The position numbers and the translations under genes were made by a program. 64,000 nucleotides of DNA, from assembly GCA_035041965.1 (NCBI GenBank), contig JAPYMA010003045.1, positions 248,001 through 312,000 of the forward strand. Direction: 5' to 3'. Position 1 is the first letter of the stretch; every line of letters begins with the position of its first letter. This document shows, in pieces, positions 24,624 through 37,624 of this stretch. This stretch comes from Anisakis pegreffii. Its lineage: Eukaryota; Nematoda; Chromadorea; Rhabditida; Anisakidae. The notes under the pieces are model-generated. The model had not been told where the DNA came from. It saw only the letters and a list, made by a program, of their open reading frames with translations, and ran no database searches.

Positions 24624-25020
24624 GTGAGTTACTAATCGAGAACGTTTAATAACGCCTATTGCGCTTGTGTTGCAAAATATTTTGGATTATAGGGAACAGA
24701 TACATGCTCAATATGTAATGAATGACTTTACAGTTCACATGCACGCATTATTTTCATTGAACAGCATCGACAGTTCCCGACATGAAAAAATTTCTGAATG
24801 AAATGCTACACATTGATTGAGAATAGCAAAGATCATTTATTTCAATAGTGCTCGACAACAAGGCATCACAATAGGAAATATCATCGTCGGAATAGGTGCA
24901 CAACATTGGTTCACCACATGGCTAGAAAGGCGATTAAGTTTGACGAGCAGTTGATTGAGCACTTCTGAAGCGAATGAGTTTTTGAACGAATTTAATTTGA
25001 GTGTAGAATATATTTTACAG

Positions 25021-28000
25021 TTCCAACAGTCACCAAAGGTTCGTGCACACAGTTTCTATCCGGGTGTGCAGTCATTAATTGATACAATCGTGGAGTTTGG
25101 ATGTAATATTCTCGCTGCTCGAGGACTTGTCACGGTTGGTCGTTTCGTCGAATGTTTCTCGAATGGTCGACATATTCCGATCATGCAGTCACTCCAAGTG
25201 ATCAACACAATTCATTTATTCGGTCCAAGCACTATGCAATCTGGAGATGGCCTACTCTTCTTGTCTAAAATTTGACAATGATGCAAACTTGATAACTTGC
25301 ATTCTGTTTGAACAGACGTTCGTTTTGAGGTGAGAATAGATGATGGCTCATAAGCTGCACGCATCTTCTGAGATTGCTGTGGGAGGATTACTCGCTCTTT
25401 TCGCCATTGCTGAACTCATCTTTCACGAAGACAACAACCAAACTACAGTCCTTTGCTCATTATTACAGGGTAACGTTATTGTTTGATTGAAGGATGGAAG
25501 CCCAGGAATGCTGGAATTGGAAATGGTTACAACAACGTGGGTGGGAAAAGCCTTCGGATTACCGAGCAATTTCATTTGCGGTAAGAAGTCAAAAGGTGGT
25601 GGACTTCAACTGGTTAGCATTCGAGTCTTAACACCTGAAGTAAATCTTTTCAGAGTTTGTTTATCAATTCACACGATTAGTAGTGAATATTTAGGTGATC
25701 TGAAAATTCGCAAGTGGGAGAATTGAAGTAATGAGATAGAATATGGAAAAACGATTAGAAATTAGAAATATGCAAAAATGTCATATCATGAGGAGAACTG
25801 TTCTAAATTCAGAATAAATTTTCTTCTTTTTCACAGGGGAAATTGAATGTTTTTTTCTTAAATGATTCCTTCAGGAAATTATTTCTACAGTGAATTTTCG
25901 ACGAATATAAAAATATCAGCGAAGAGTGGAATGGATTTGTGAGTGCAGTCCATATCGATACTGAAATGTTATCATGCTGGTTTATTTTTCAAATAATAGT
26001 AATTATTGGTTATACAAAAAAAAAAGAGCAATCTTTCAGACGACAACTACCGAAGGAATGTTCACGGCAATAATGGCTGCACGTCAAAGACAACTTCGTG
26101 AAATTATCATCGCTTCGGCTGAGAAAAAAGCCAAAGAAACGCCATATGCAAATGAGGAAGATTTCCTAATTAAAAATATGGTTGCCTACGGATGTACCGA
26201 GGTGAACATCACTAACTACTAGCTAAATTCCAATTGAATCTATCAAAACTAACACTCTCCTCTGAATTTCTTGGTATTTTGCCGTTTCCAACGGCAAAAT
26301 ACGAGGAAATGCAGAGGAGAGGTTTATTAATTCCGACCAATTAATTCCAGATTAATTCCAAACTACATCGTTTCCAACCAACTGTCGATTGTAAATTCAT
26401 CACTTCGTTTGAACAGGATCAGGGTTAAGTAAGTTGATGAACAGTCAAATAACTGACGAATAGTTGCCCACTTCAGGCGCACTTATCATTCGATTTCGGT
26501 TGTCGATTAGCAAAAATTGAAGATAGATTGATCAGTCCAGATGCAGATGATACAATGAACGTTCAAGAACTGGAGCAGGAGATCACTGTGAGTGTTATAA
26601 AAGCACAGATGCTCGTTCGTAGAAATGCGGATTGTTCACAAATTGCAACATCATTTTGGTTTATCGCGAATTGATTACTTCACATCAGAAAAATAAACGG
26701 AAATTATAAATGTGGTATGAAAATGCAGTGTGAGTAGATTATCCACTACTTCCCACCTTCCTATTTTTTAGCTTGGAAAATAATGTGCACCGAATTATTT
26801 GCGATAAATAATATGCAGATTTCTGTTATTCTGTTACCGCGCACAATTTACAGAAGGATATTGCAAATAAACGAACACCAATATTCATAAACGTAACGTT
26901 TGGTTCAGCACACTCGTGCTCATTTGATAAAATCGATAAGATCATTGAAATTGCAAGAAAGTTTGTGCATTGAAAGTTATACGTTTTTCATTTGTTCGAT
27001 TTCGTATGAATCGCGGCAGCGAACTGAATGATTTGCCATCTTTCATCTATATCTCGCTGCAAATTCAGTCTTATTTCAAGCTCAAAAGAATATGCTCTTC
27101 AGATACAACATCTGGGTCCATGTGGACGCATCGTATGCTGGCAATTACCTCGTTAACCCATCATATCGCTCTCGAATTCAAGGTCTTGAAAATGCAAACT
27201 CCATTTGCATCAACTTGCATAAATGCTTAACTCAATCGTCGCATACAACATTCTTCTGGTTTGACTTTTTCAAATCAGTATTTCCTCTTCTGTTTATTCA
27301 TCACATGTGAGCAATAATGAAGATATAATACAGACCGTATGTAAATTACGTCGAGCGGTAAACGAAACGATTTCGCAAGTTACACTGAGTGTGGAAAGTG
27401 TGATGTGAACATATGATAGGTGGAGAATGAAATCAGAACTATTGCCTTTCAGTGACCTAATTAAAAATTGTCTCTGCAACAAAAATTTGGCAGCTAACAG
27501 AAATTTTGAATGAAAAGGCATAGATTCAAAAATTTGAACTTTTAGGACCACAGATTTGCGACCTGTTAAAGAATCAATACCACTGTCGCAGAACATGTTG
27601 AGAATGCTTCATTGTATGTTAAAAAATTCAACCTGCTATAAATTTTACATTTAGTGTGATCAAGCTTCTTTTTGCAAATATTAGTGTCAGTACTGTGTTA
27701 CTGAAAATAATTTCAATGTTCAGTACTGATTCATTAATGAATTTCCTCAAGAATATCGCTCCACATTTGGATTATTTTTATGAACTGCATTTCTATGCTG
27801 TTATCTTCATGCTTTCAGCCGATGGGTCATACAATGAAATAGCAACAACTGCGTCGAATCGTTATAAGCCGCTGAAAACATACTTGTGGTTGAGACTTTA
27901 CGGCATCACAGGACTTCGAGAACAGATCGAAACGGTACATTTCTGGTGTAATCAACACTTTCCAATTTCAGACCCTTGACAACAAATACTTCGTTTAGAA

Positions 28001-28867
28001 CGATGGCATTGGAAAGGAAAACGAGGAGAAAAATTGTAATGATAGCAATGAAACGTTCATAATCTGACTCATCTCGATTGTTCGTTCAGACTGAAAAGCA
28101 TGAATCATGTGTCCAGAGAAGATCCGTTCAATGACTGTTTGATAATCTCTAATTTAACATATGAGCGAATTCACTTGCATTTGAGAATGGAAAAGCCAGT
28201 GACATTTCATGTGCAGAAATGGTTTTTAAAGCACTTTTTTGTGCGTAGGAAATTTGGGAAGTTTTAATTGTTTGTGGACGGGATCACTCGTAACAAGATC
28301 AGTTTACATTCAGATCACAACTATGACAGATCGATTTCGAAAACATATGACCGATGACGGAAGACTTGAAGATAAAACACCATTCCATGAATTCGGCTTT
28401 ATTGTCTTCATTTGTAAGGTGATTATTGTCATGTATTCACTCACTTAAACATTAGCTTCAATTTCATTCTCTTTTCACATGTTGAAGTTTTCCTTAAAAC
28501 TTTTACTGGATTTTCTTGTGATATTTCAATTTGTGTGTTAATTTCTTCTTTCATAATTCATCTTGACTGAAATTCGTTGAAATGTTGTTACTCATAGGAA
28601 TGATTCTTACGACTGAATATATCATTAATAAGTTGCTGAAGATCAGAGGTATTGCAGAGCACGGAAAAAGAAAAATCAAACGATAGAACGTATCGTCTCT
28701 GTTGTTACATATTGAAATCAGGTAAAATGAATGTCGTTTTGGTAGCACCTCGATCTGTGAATATGATTCGAATGTCAATTAATCGAGAGCATTTGACTGA
28801 AGATGAAATTGATGAATCTTGGATCGTTCTCAAAAGTTTACTGGATGACTGGCAAGGTTTGATATAA
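25021..28867 (+). CDS. Group II PLP-dependent amino-acid decarboxylase (AADC/TDC/HDC-like)
   Basis: Multi-exon gene related to aromatic-amino-acid, tyrosine and histidine decarboxylases, enzymes that make biogenic amines using pyridoxal phosphate. Exons by phase and motif: 25021 to about 25102 (QQSPKVRAHSFYPG, equivalent of WQSPxFHAYFP), 25493-25612 (SPGMLELE, WVGKAFGLP, GGGLQL), 26040-26201 (EGMFTAIMAAR; YANEEDFLIKNMVAY), 26477-26587 (AHLSFD, with the PLP-stacking His), 26854-26960 (KDIANKRTPIFINVTFG), 27103-27258 or 27277 (HVDASYAG with the PLP Asp; INLHKCL with the Schiff-base Lys), about 27724-27934 (NRYKPLKTYLWLRLYGITGL), 28314-28418 and 28658-28867 (LKSGKMN; stop TAA). Most joins keep phase; the one from 27258/27277 to 27819 is uncertain. 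Oddities: HKC replaces the usual HKW, and the family GTT is GSA. Substrate cannot be told. N-terminal exons are incomplete. Confidence 0.85.
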
Positions 28868-29144
28868 TCCAGTTTATATACGATACGTAACCATACGTCA
28901 GGTGCCTATCCATCTAATGACAAATTCCATAGGGCACCTGCTCTTGCACGTACTGTTTAACCCGATTTCAGTTGTCATATTATGAACATTACATTAGCCT
29001 TAGTTTTCCAACAGATGTTCGATAATAATCGTAATAATTTCTAAATGATGAATTGAATGGATGAATATATTCGATTTTCATTTGAGCATTATTTGGGATG
29101 CATACGGGCAAGTTCATTAACGTAGAATTACCATGTTTTTGTCG

Positions 29145-29930
29145 TTGATTTAGCTGAAGAAAATCGGGGAATCATGCTGATTAAATCAGAGTGTGAACGA
29201 ATATTATGTAATGCGGCAAATGCAAGTTTACTCGCACCAGTTCCCTCGTCAATGTCAGTTGTAACACCGCGAGCCGCACTCAACCTGTCAGTTATTTTTA
29301 ATGCTTCGAGACATTGTTCATTCATATTGTTATGATGCCATTACTACTTTGCACAACTGGAAACTCTTATCATGAATTTGTTGTGAATTTGACAACCGAA
29401 CAAGGATTCATAATGGATCGTTCATTCAGAAATTCATTCATCCAACTAAACCCGCAACCACTACTGAGGAATGCGAGAACACCACTTGCGTCATGCGAGC
29501 ATCATTTTTGAGACCTAGAAAATAGCCTATGCATTATCTTCAGTATGGAGGTTACCTCTATAAAAGAGTTATGTCCATAGGAAATTACATCTCATATTTG
29601 TAGCGCTCAGTCCCAACCGCCAGCTGCCATTGATCCTGAAGAAATTACTGCATCTTCATTGCTGCTAACAGCAGCGCCGGAATACTCAGTCTCGAAACAG
29701 TCACCAAAATCAAGAGGGACGCCGAGATCAGCTGCGCGGAGTCGTTCAGGTGGGAAACTGAAGCGACGTTCAAGCAAAGAGTCAAAGAAGGATGATCGAA
29801 AGACTGCTGGCAGATCCATTTCAGCTACTGCGATTGGGAAGGGTGAAGGAACGCCTCAACGTTCACCTGAACCTAAAAGCAAACCAGGAGAAGATCCAAG
29901 TTTACATTTCGAAACGATTAAAACTGAGGT
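29145..29930 (+). CDS. Possible C-terminal tail exons of the decarboxylase, or a separate gene
   Basis: An open stretch from about 29146 follows an acceptor-like GATTTAG and reads EENRGIMLIKSECERI onward. Its phase would fit a donor at CAAG|GTTT just before the decarboxylase stop. After a TTTGTAG acceptor at about 29605 comes a long Ser/Lys/Arg/Pro-rich low-complexity exon (SKQSPKSRGTPRSAARSRS, then KLKRRSSKESKKDDRK) ending at a GAG|GTGATG donor near 29930. Some invertebrate tyrosine decarboxylases have long tails, but the link here is inference from phase only. Confidence 0.4.
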
Positions 29931-32565
29931 GATGTCCGGATGTCTACCAGGCATGTTCAGCACTCTAATTATTTTCCCGAAATTGATCAGTCTAAGTCCC
30001 TTTTCATCAGCCCATGAATCATCACATTCAGAGACACGTTGATCCTGCAATCAATAGAATTCACTCAACTCGATTGTCTGATCGAACATATGGGGTTCGG
30101 TACTCAGCAGTTCGCCACTGGAGGTTTCGTATGCTTTTTTCACGTTTTCAAATTTGCTCCTGTGATGTTCATCATTAGGCATATTTCGCAGCGGAATATT
30201 TCACATCGCGGCGAATCTCCGGGGGTGAACTGCTTGGGGCGAAATTTTCGTACTCCATTTGATTGCGACGAAATGGAACAGATATGACTAAGCTTCTATC
30301 TTCAAAAAGAGCTGCTTAGGCCATGAATAAATTGAAACTGAGTATTCTTACGTACTATATGCAACTGAAGCAAAAAAGTTTCCATGCGACCGCTGAGCGT
30401 TGTAGTCGCAATAACAGCAATTCACTGCGGAATACAATTAAAGGAGACGATAAGTGAAATGTTTTATAGTGAGAACAAAGACAAAAGACAGTGGAGGAAC
30501 AATGGTAGGAAAGAATCCAGGTCCAGCCGTCAAAAAACAATAGAGAATCGTTCACATCTTGTGCGATCGGTCACTGAAAATGGTGGCGTTCAGAAATTAC
30601 CATTTAGCTCTTACGAACGAAGTTGTTTATCTGTTTATTTTCAGTTAAGAAGTTCAGGACTGAATATCTTTTTTTTTAGTTGAATGTTCTCAATAAATGT
30701 TTTTTTCATCCGGTTGTTTGTCAAATTCTGTGGAAATACTAATGAACGGTGAAATTTTGATTTTTGTGCGTTGATTTGAGTGACTGTCTGAGTGTGGAAT
30801 GTGTGGAGTGCAAACAGAAAGTGCTTCAAATGAAAGATGGCTTTCTGACATTGTTTCGAATGCACTCTGTGATTGTCGCTAGCTCGCATATAGTGTTTAA
30901 ACTTTTTTTCCGATCAAATGCAAAACCAATAGAACTGATAGTGCCAAGTAAGGATGCGTTATCATCAAAGATGTGTTAGCTGTAAAAAATGACGCGAGCA
31001 CAGAAACATTACTTGCATATCATTTTCAGTTTCATTTTTATAATGTAATATACACAACACTTTTGCTTCGTCATGTTCATTTTCACTGCATAATCGTCCT
31101 GCTGATGATCAATAACTGATCGAACATTCATTATCAATAACATCTATTGTCATATTCGTCGTGCTTCACATATGAATAGCAGAAAATTTGTCCTTGTCTA
31201 GTGTACAATGAACATATTGGTAGTTCCGCGCCATAGGCACAACAACGGCGGCAACATATCCAATTATAGTTTAAAGTAGTCAACTTTCAGTTTTCTTCCG
31301 CAGAGATTCATAAAATCGTGAAATGCTGCGTTTCTTCGTCAGAGAATCCCTCTATTTGAGGTTGCGTCGCCCCATCGCAAAACTTTCTTCCCTCACTACA
31401 ATGAATTGATCTGATTTTAATCGTTGGATTTGACTTTACAGTAATTTGCATATATTTAGGATTAACATCTTGCTTTTAAATGCTTAAAAGGTTTGACGGT
31501 TTACCTTGTTATACCGACATTTTTTTGCTAATATATTGATTATCAATGTCAAGTTCTTTGGGTCACTTTGAGCGCACAATCTGAAAATGAACTTCTTTCA
31601 TTGCCATTTACAGTTTTTTTTGCAAGTAATCGCCAGTGTCGAGATAACGGCTATAAACCATCAACTTTATTGCCTGAAAAAGTTATTTTTTATTCTCAAA
31701 CAAGCTGTAATTTATGCTGATAATATATATTCTCTTTATTACTTGCGGCGTTTTATAACAGCTCAGGTTCTCATGTGCCTGAGGAGACTCTTCAGTCGTC
31801 TGGAAAAAAATTCTAGATAAACTTCGGTTTATCACCTCGCGCGTTTAACTGCTTTCCGCAAAAAATGGGTGGATGACAGTGTAAAACTGATTTTTGAATA
31901 GGATTCTGCATATCTGGTTGCATTTAAATAAAGTATTCTCCAGCTTGTTTGAGACTGAAAAGTCAACTTTTCTAGGAAGTGAAATTCGTATTTTCTGGCC
32001 ACAGTCCACACCTTGACGGTCCTTCGGAAAAAAAACCGTACATAGCGACGATAGAATTCGCTTCCAGATCCTGCATATGAAAGGCCCCAGAAAATGTCAG
32101 ACCCGCAATACTTTTTTAAATTTCATTTTGTTATTATCAAAAACATAAGTGAATATGAATGCAAAGTTAGCTTCAGATTATTACAACTTATGGATGCGTG
32201 GTATTGATATGGTATAGTAATAATAAATAAGTATTGGTAGCAATGATGATAAAATCAATGCCATAACGGGGTGATTTGGGGAACAGATATACTAGTAAGG
32301 ATAATGAATTCAATAGTATGAAATAGAATAATGTGCGAGTAATGTTAGATGTATAGATAATTATCATTATTAGATAGTAGTTGTAGATACAACAAGGTAA
32401 ATGGAATGAAACCAAGATTAGGAATGTGGATTCGCAAATGTTTTGGTCTTCTGTACCCTCTATAATGTAATATAATGTGATGACAGCTAGATAGAATTCC
32501 AGATCATCTTCAATAGTCATAATGCGACAAGGGAGGAGTAAAGGAGTGAAAGAATCAATTTAATC
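29931..32565. other. Region without a firmly supported gene
   Basis: AT-rich. Scattered plus-strand open stretches (for example a basic Ser/Arg-rich one at 30430-30683) might be further exons of the upstream gene. No recognisable domain. Confidence 0.4.
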
Positions 32566-32690
32566 TAGTGTGGTGCAAGGACAGCAGAAAAGTCGGGTAC
32601 GGGCAAGGTTGGGGACGAAATTCTCCAGTCGAGAACCCCGAAAATGCGGTCGGCTCGAGGGTTCGAAGACGGGGTCTCCGAAATCTCTTG
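32566..32690 (+). mobile_element. Fragment of a TAGTGTT-family hAT-like element
   Basis: Starts TAGTGTGGTGCAAGG, followed by GGGGACG / CGAGAACCCCGAAAATG blocks like the right end of the element at 35184-36171 read in reverse. No matching inverted end was found, so it is truncated. Confidence 0.55.
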
Positions 32691-34370
32691 ATTCCCATAC
32701 TATACTAATTCAATCGTCAAAATATAATCAAAGTCAACAAAAGACAGATTCGAATCATGATGAACTATTGTTGTTATATATCAATACTTCAAACATTTAT
32801 TTTCAACCATTAACATTGGGATTCAGGTCATAAATGCATAATGCCTCTTTCATATTGCAACATTGTAGATTCCCATCAGGTGAAATAAATTCGATCTTCG
32901 TATATGTCACCCGAACCGCATAAGATTCTTTCAAGTGAATTGACCACGGTCTGTCATGTTCAGATGCTTCATGTCCTCGTGATGTTGCTTGTAACGACCA
33001 GTTTCTCCACTATAAAAGGATTAGCATTCCTTCAATGCTAGTGTGCATATTATTCCTTTGATATTGTTTTCGCTACCACTTTTTTCTTCATATATCTACT
33101 TATTGTGGTCGCATCTGCTGTCGAATAACCTTAGATAAACCAGTAATCCTTTCAATGAGGGAGGTAATTCTGGAATTCTAGCCTTAATAACATTCCATCT
33201 TGAGGATGTTTTCTTGACATGTTATGTGAACACATCAGTAATAATTTTCATGGTTGGCAATCCATTTATGTAGTTGCGATGTCTCGAGCAAAGAGATGAT
33301 GTAGTGTAACCATTGCTTTGGGCTGTAGGTTCTGCGTGTCGCTTCGTTCAATTTCTCGATGACAGTTCTGTCGCTCTGAGCACATAACGATTCGACCTTA
33401 TGGTCATCAGGATTTGCTTATTCCTCATTCAAAATCACGGCTTTCTTCGCTAGCTTATGAGACCAGGTATATTCGAGTCAAGTACTGTTGATGCGGAATT
33501 CTGTATCGAGGAAAGGCAGCCGCCCTCCGTTGCTTCTCTTGACAGCCTTATAAACCCGTTCGTCGTGTTGAAAGCATCAAATAACCATCCACGAATGATT
33601 GCGAGGTAGTGATCACGGTGATATCGCCAATATGTCAACGATACAACATCGCTTGCCGATTTGACGTAGTGCTTTTAAGGGATCACATAAATGTGATCGC
33701 TAAAAGCAGAAAAACCGACTTTCATTTGCTGAACTTTGCTTTTGCTCAAAGCTGTTTTCTGGTTGAATTCAAACACGTTGTATCCAAGTCATGCTTCCAG
33801 TAGTTTCACATTGATCTGCGATCGACCTGCCCGAATGCCTGCAGTTAATACGCGTTCCTTGGATGTTTCAGCCACCTACCTAATCATTCCCATCCGTTTA
33901 CGACTAATTATAATCTAAGGCTAAATTATTGTAATAATGTGGTGCGGAGATGGGAAAAATCGGAGACGGGAAAAATCGGGGACAAAATTTTGCAATCGAG
34001 AACCTCGAAAATGTCGTCAACTCGAAAGTTGCCGATGATGGGGACTTGGGGACGGGATCCTCAAAATTGATGAGACGTATGCAGCTTCGAAATTAAAATT
34101 GTTCGCACTTCGAAATAATCATAATTAGATCCCAATTCACGGTCGATTTTAAACTTGTTCTTTATTTAGGAAGTTAATTATTCATTTGGAATTCAAAATT
34201 AATATTTTGAATTCATTCGGGATCAGAATCTTGACAATTGTTCGCAAACAAATTCAGAGCAACACGAGTGTTACAAAATTAGGAAGCAGATTTTTGCCAT
34301 TATCACTGGAAGGGATGCACTCTTTAAAATCGGCAAACACATCCGAGTGATCGTTTCGTGGATACCCAAG
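32691..34370. other. Region without a supported gene
   Basis: AT-rich between and after two element fragments. No recognised coding sequence. Confidence 0.4.
33935..34070 (+). mobile_element. Second fragment of a TAGTGTT-family hAT-like element
   Basis: Starts TAATGTGGTGCGGAG and repeats the 32566-32690 pattern in the same orientation, about 1.37 kb downstream. Direct rather than inverted, so the two are not the ends of one intact element. Confidence 0.5.
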
Positions 34371-34735
34371 ATGGCGGACAATCTGGGAGCGGAATATGGA
34401 AGTGATGCTAAATCTGATTATTCCGAAATTTCCGAACGACGGTATAGTGATCGTTCCTTATCGCTGAGTTATGGTGATATTTTCTCGGGAAACGGTTCTG
34501 AATCGCCGCCTGAAAGCTTAATTGAGTTAGCGGATTTTCTTAGTATTTCAAGTTTCACAATATGATTTGTTTGGATGAAAAAGTGATAATAACAAACAGT
34601 GAGGAAAACGACGAAAAAACACCTAATCATACCGTTGGTGCCAGTAGTCCAGTAGCTAATTATCCAGTAACCGTACCTTCTAACATGGATGAACTAAAGC
34701 AGATTTCAACTTTTCGATTGAGAGGAGGCGGGTAG
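34371..34735 (+). CDS. Candidate N-terminal exons of an acidic Ser-rich protein
   Basis: ATG at 34371 opens MADNLGAEYGSDAKSDYSE and continues Ser/Asp/Arg/Tyr-rich to SPPESLIELA at about 34530. A second open stretch in another frame (LDEKVIITNSEENDEKTPN) runs from about 34577 to a TAG near 34735, so a short intron between them is needed. No known domain. The downstream spliced frame at 35422-35878 might belong to the same gene, but lies inside a transposon-like element. Confidence 0.35.
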
Positions 34736-35183
34736 GAGGGGGGGTGGGCTGCCTCTGTGATTCAGCACTGGAAGTCATGTTCAGCAAATGTCAATTTCGA
34801 TGCTTAGATGAATTTTGAAGCTCTACTGAACCTTAAGGAACTATATCCCTCTTAAGGGTAGATCCTGCGGCTACTGAATTGTTTCCTAAACATTACTCAC
34901 TGCATCAGATTGAACTGATCGATAAAATTCAATTTGTTGGCAAATTGAGAATTGTTCTATTGTGTGCCCTCGTCAATAATTCGATAATACCCTTCAGGCC
35001 ATTTAAGTCACATATCTTTCAGAATGGATGCATCTGCCTCATCATGCATGCAACAGAAGAGCAAATATATTTTTTCTACTCTTTTGCTCTTTACCATTGT
35101 ACTATTAATTATTGCGACCGTATTATGTGTAGTGTTCTTCATAAATTCTAAGCAACGGAATAATGTATAATTGCTGTGAAAAT

Positions 35184-36171
35184 TAGTGTTGCGCGGGGAG
35201 TCCCCGAATTCGGGGTCCCCGTCTCCGAATTCCGGTCCCCGTCTTCGACGTTTTTACTGCCGTGGCCATTTTCGGGGATTGTCCCCTTCCCCGAAATGTT
35301 CCTGATTCTCCCTATTCCCGACTTCTCCAGAACTGTCGGCGCTTCCCGAAATTCCCCCGAAAAAAATTAAATTTTCAAGAGGTACTGAGATTTTCATTAG
35401 TGATATCGTTAACACATTGTTATGAGTCGCAAGATGAACTTTCTGAGCATTCAGTTATTGAATAGTGAAATGTTGTGCATTTATGGGTACCAGCAAAGTT
35501 CATCGTACAAGTGTGTCACTTATGATGACCTAATGCAAGCAGCTCTCAGCTTACCTTCGGAAAAACTTTCTTTTCCCGAGAGAACTCTATCATCTGAAGG
35601 TATGGCGAACAATCTCGAAAACGATCGGAGAGTAATTAACCGAAGTACGCAATCTTATGAGTGAGTAAAAAATCAATGTATGACCCTTCTCCCATTTTCA
35701 TAGCACAGTGATCGACATTGTATTTATCAAAGACCAAGGCAAAACATTTGAATTTGAGAAAGTTGACGGAACAGATCTGCACATGACACTACCGACTATA
35801 CGATGCAGTTTTATTGTTAACATCGGTGCTGTCTCATTGCTAGTTTTATCGTTCTTTTCATTGTTAATATTTGAATAAACTACGGTAGATAGAATTGCAT
35901 CGTGCCATCGACTCCTAGCCTAAAGATTATTTTTTCAATGCTTTTCCATCAAAAAATCAAGTTTTCAAGGTCCTGCTGAATCTAATTCCAAAGCTGTATC
36001 TTCGGGAAATTTCGAGGAGTTTCGGGGACGGGGATGAAATTGAGTTTTCCTTCCGAAGCTCCCCGTCCCCAACCATTTTCGAGCCGCCGCTATCTTCGGG
36101 GACTGTTCCCGTCCCCGGAATGTCCCCGATTATCCCTGTCCCCGACTCTTTTTGCACCCCGCACAACACTA
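35184..36171. mobile_element. hAT-like element E (TAGTGTT family) enclosing a gene
   Basis: Begins TAGTGTTGCGCGGGGAG and ends CACCCCGCACAACACTA, flanked by gTGAAAAT/cTGAAAAT (7 of 8). GC-rich CCCCGTC-type arms of about 170 bases at each end match element D and the two fragments at 32566 and 33935. Between the arms is AT-rich DNA with a spliced open frame that looks like host sequence, as in Pack-type elements that capture gene pieces. Alternatively two element ends inserted on either side of the gene. Confidence 0.75.
35422..35878 (+). CDS. Small spliced gene inside element E, tail-anchored protein
   Basis: Exon to 35660 (includes CVTYDDLMQAALSLPSEKLS), donor A|GTGAGTA, a 43-base intron, acceptor TTTTCATAG, then exon 35704-35878 to a TAA stop. 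The join completes a GAC codon and continues VIDIVFIKDQGKTFEFEKVDG, ending in a hydrophobic helix (NIGAVSLLVLSFFSLLIF) one residue from the end, which suggests a tail-anchored or C-terminally anchored membrane protein. The start is uncertain: ATG at 35422 or an upstream exon. Family not recognised. Confidence 0.5.
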
Positions 36172-36700
36172 CTGAAAATATTTTACGATTTATTTCACGC
36201 TTGCAACCTTTACTATTGGCAACGAATAAATAACCTCATAATATAAAGAGTGCGACATCGTTCCTCCTTTCATAAACTCATCGCAAACATTACATGTTCT
36301 ATGACATGGTCCGCCGTCAGCATTGACCAGTACCAGTATAATGCAACATAAAATCTACAACTAACGATCAGTAAAACAGCGAATAATACGACAACGATTG
36401 CGGTTAACATTTAAACAGATAAAGAGGAAATCCACAGTACTCGAAATGAATCATCATAAGATACATGGCTTTATTTAAGTGTGATAGCGCGTTCAAATGA
36501 AAAACTGGGGCATACTAAAAACGATTATACAATATGCTCAAAGCAGTTAAGATTTCAGGAAAAAAATTTGTTAGCCCAATTCCATACCTCCCACGTCAAT
36601 TATGCTTAGCTCGATTATGCATCGGAGGCAGTAAAAATACAGTTCACAGATCGTCAATTCATCATCCACTGATCCTCGATGTTGACAACGAAAATAACAT

Positions 36701-36773
36701 CGACCCAGGCAGGACTCGAACCTGTAATCTTCACTTTAGGAGAGCGACGCCTTATCAAATAGGCCAGAAGGCG
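36701..36773 (-). pseudogene. tRNA-Arg(CCT) pseudogene, unit 1 (array edge)
   Basis: Anticodon CCT is kept, but the acceptor stem (5' CGCCTTC) no longer pairs and the D arm is altered. Only a T4 run follows it. Likely inactive. Confidence 0.7.
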
Positions 36774-37010
36774 ATACAACAATCATTCCTTCTGATAAAT
36801 CATTGGATTCCGATTACAGTCATGGTCCTACTTTGATGATTGTCGAGAAATTATTTTATGGAAGGAAAAACATTCCAAAAAGTACCACACAATTTCCATA
36901 AAAAACATCACTGTTCGGTTATCGCGGGAATATTGACACGTGCAAATTTTGACATCATGGATCCCCAATTCACATTTGTCGACCTCGAAGGTTAGCAACA
37001 AAAACAACTT

Positions 37011-37083
37011 CGACCCAGGCAGGACCCAAACCTGCAATCTTCGCTTTAGGAGAGCGACGCCTTATCCATTAGGACACAGGGCC
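37011..37083 (-). tRNA. tRNA-Arg(CCT) unit 2, degenerate
   Basis: T loop changed from TTCGAGT to TTTGGGT and a C-to-T change in the D stem. The B box is damaged, so probably a pseudogene. Confidence 0.5.
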
Positions 37084-37317
37084 ATGGGACCATCTCATCT
37101 GATTGATTAATTGATTTCGATCACGGCAGTGTGTCCAGTTTGATGATGGTCATTAAATTATCCTATCGGAAGATAAACATTCCAAAAAGTACCACACAAT
37201 CTTAATAAAAAACACCACCGCTCGGTTATCGTGATACTAGTGACACGAGCAGATATTATCATCATGGGTCCTCAGTTAACATCTGTCAACTTCGACGGTT
37301 AACAATAAAAACAACGT

Positions 37318-37390
37318 CGACCCAGGCAGATCTCGAACCTGCAATCTTCGCTTTAGGAGAGCGACGCCTTATCCATTGGGCCACAAGGCC
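37318..37390 (-). tRNA. tRNA-Arg(CCT) unit 3, C-type variant
   Basis: Carries the two changes seen in all tRNAs before a C spacer (C5 to T, T13 to C), plus two changes at the end of the T loop and stem (B box GGTTCGAGATC). Confidence 0.65.
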
Positions 37391-37624
37391 ATGGAAACAT
37401 GCCATCTGATCGATTAATAGATTTCGATTACGGTCGTGGGTCCAGTTTGACGATGGTCAATAAATTACCTTATCGGAAGAAAAACATTCGAAAAAGTACC
37501 ACACTATTTTCATAATAATGATCACTATTCTGTTATGGTGAGGTTATCGATCCATGTAGACATTGCCATCTTGGGTCCTCAACTCACATTTGTCGACCTC
37601 GAAGGTTAACAACAAAAACAACTT

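Noticed and set aside
27294..27596. Minus-strand 100-codon open frame
   Set aside because: Lies opposite an intron of the decarboxylase, with no motif and no splice support.
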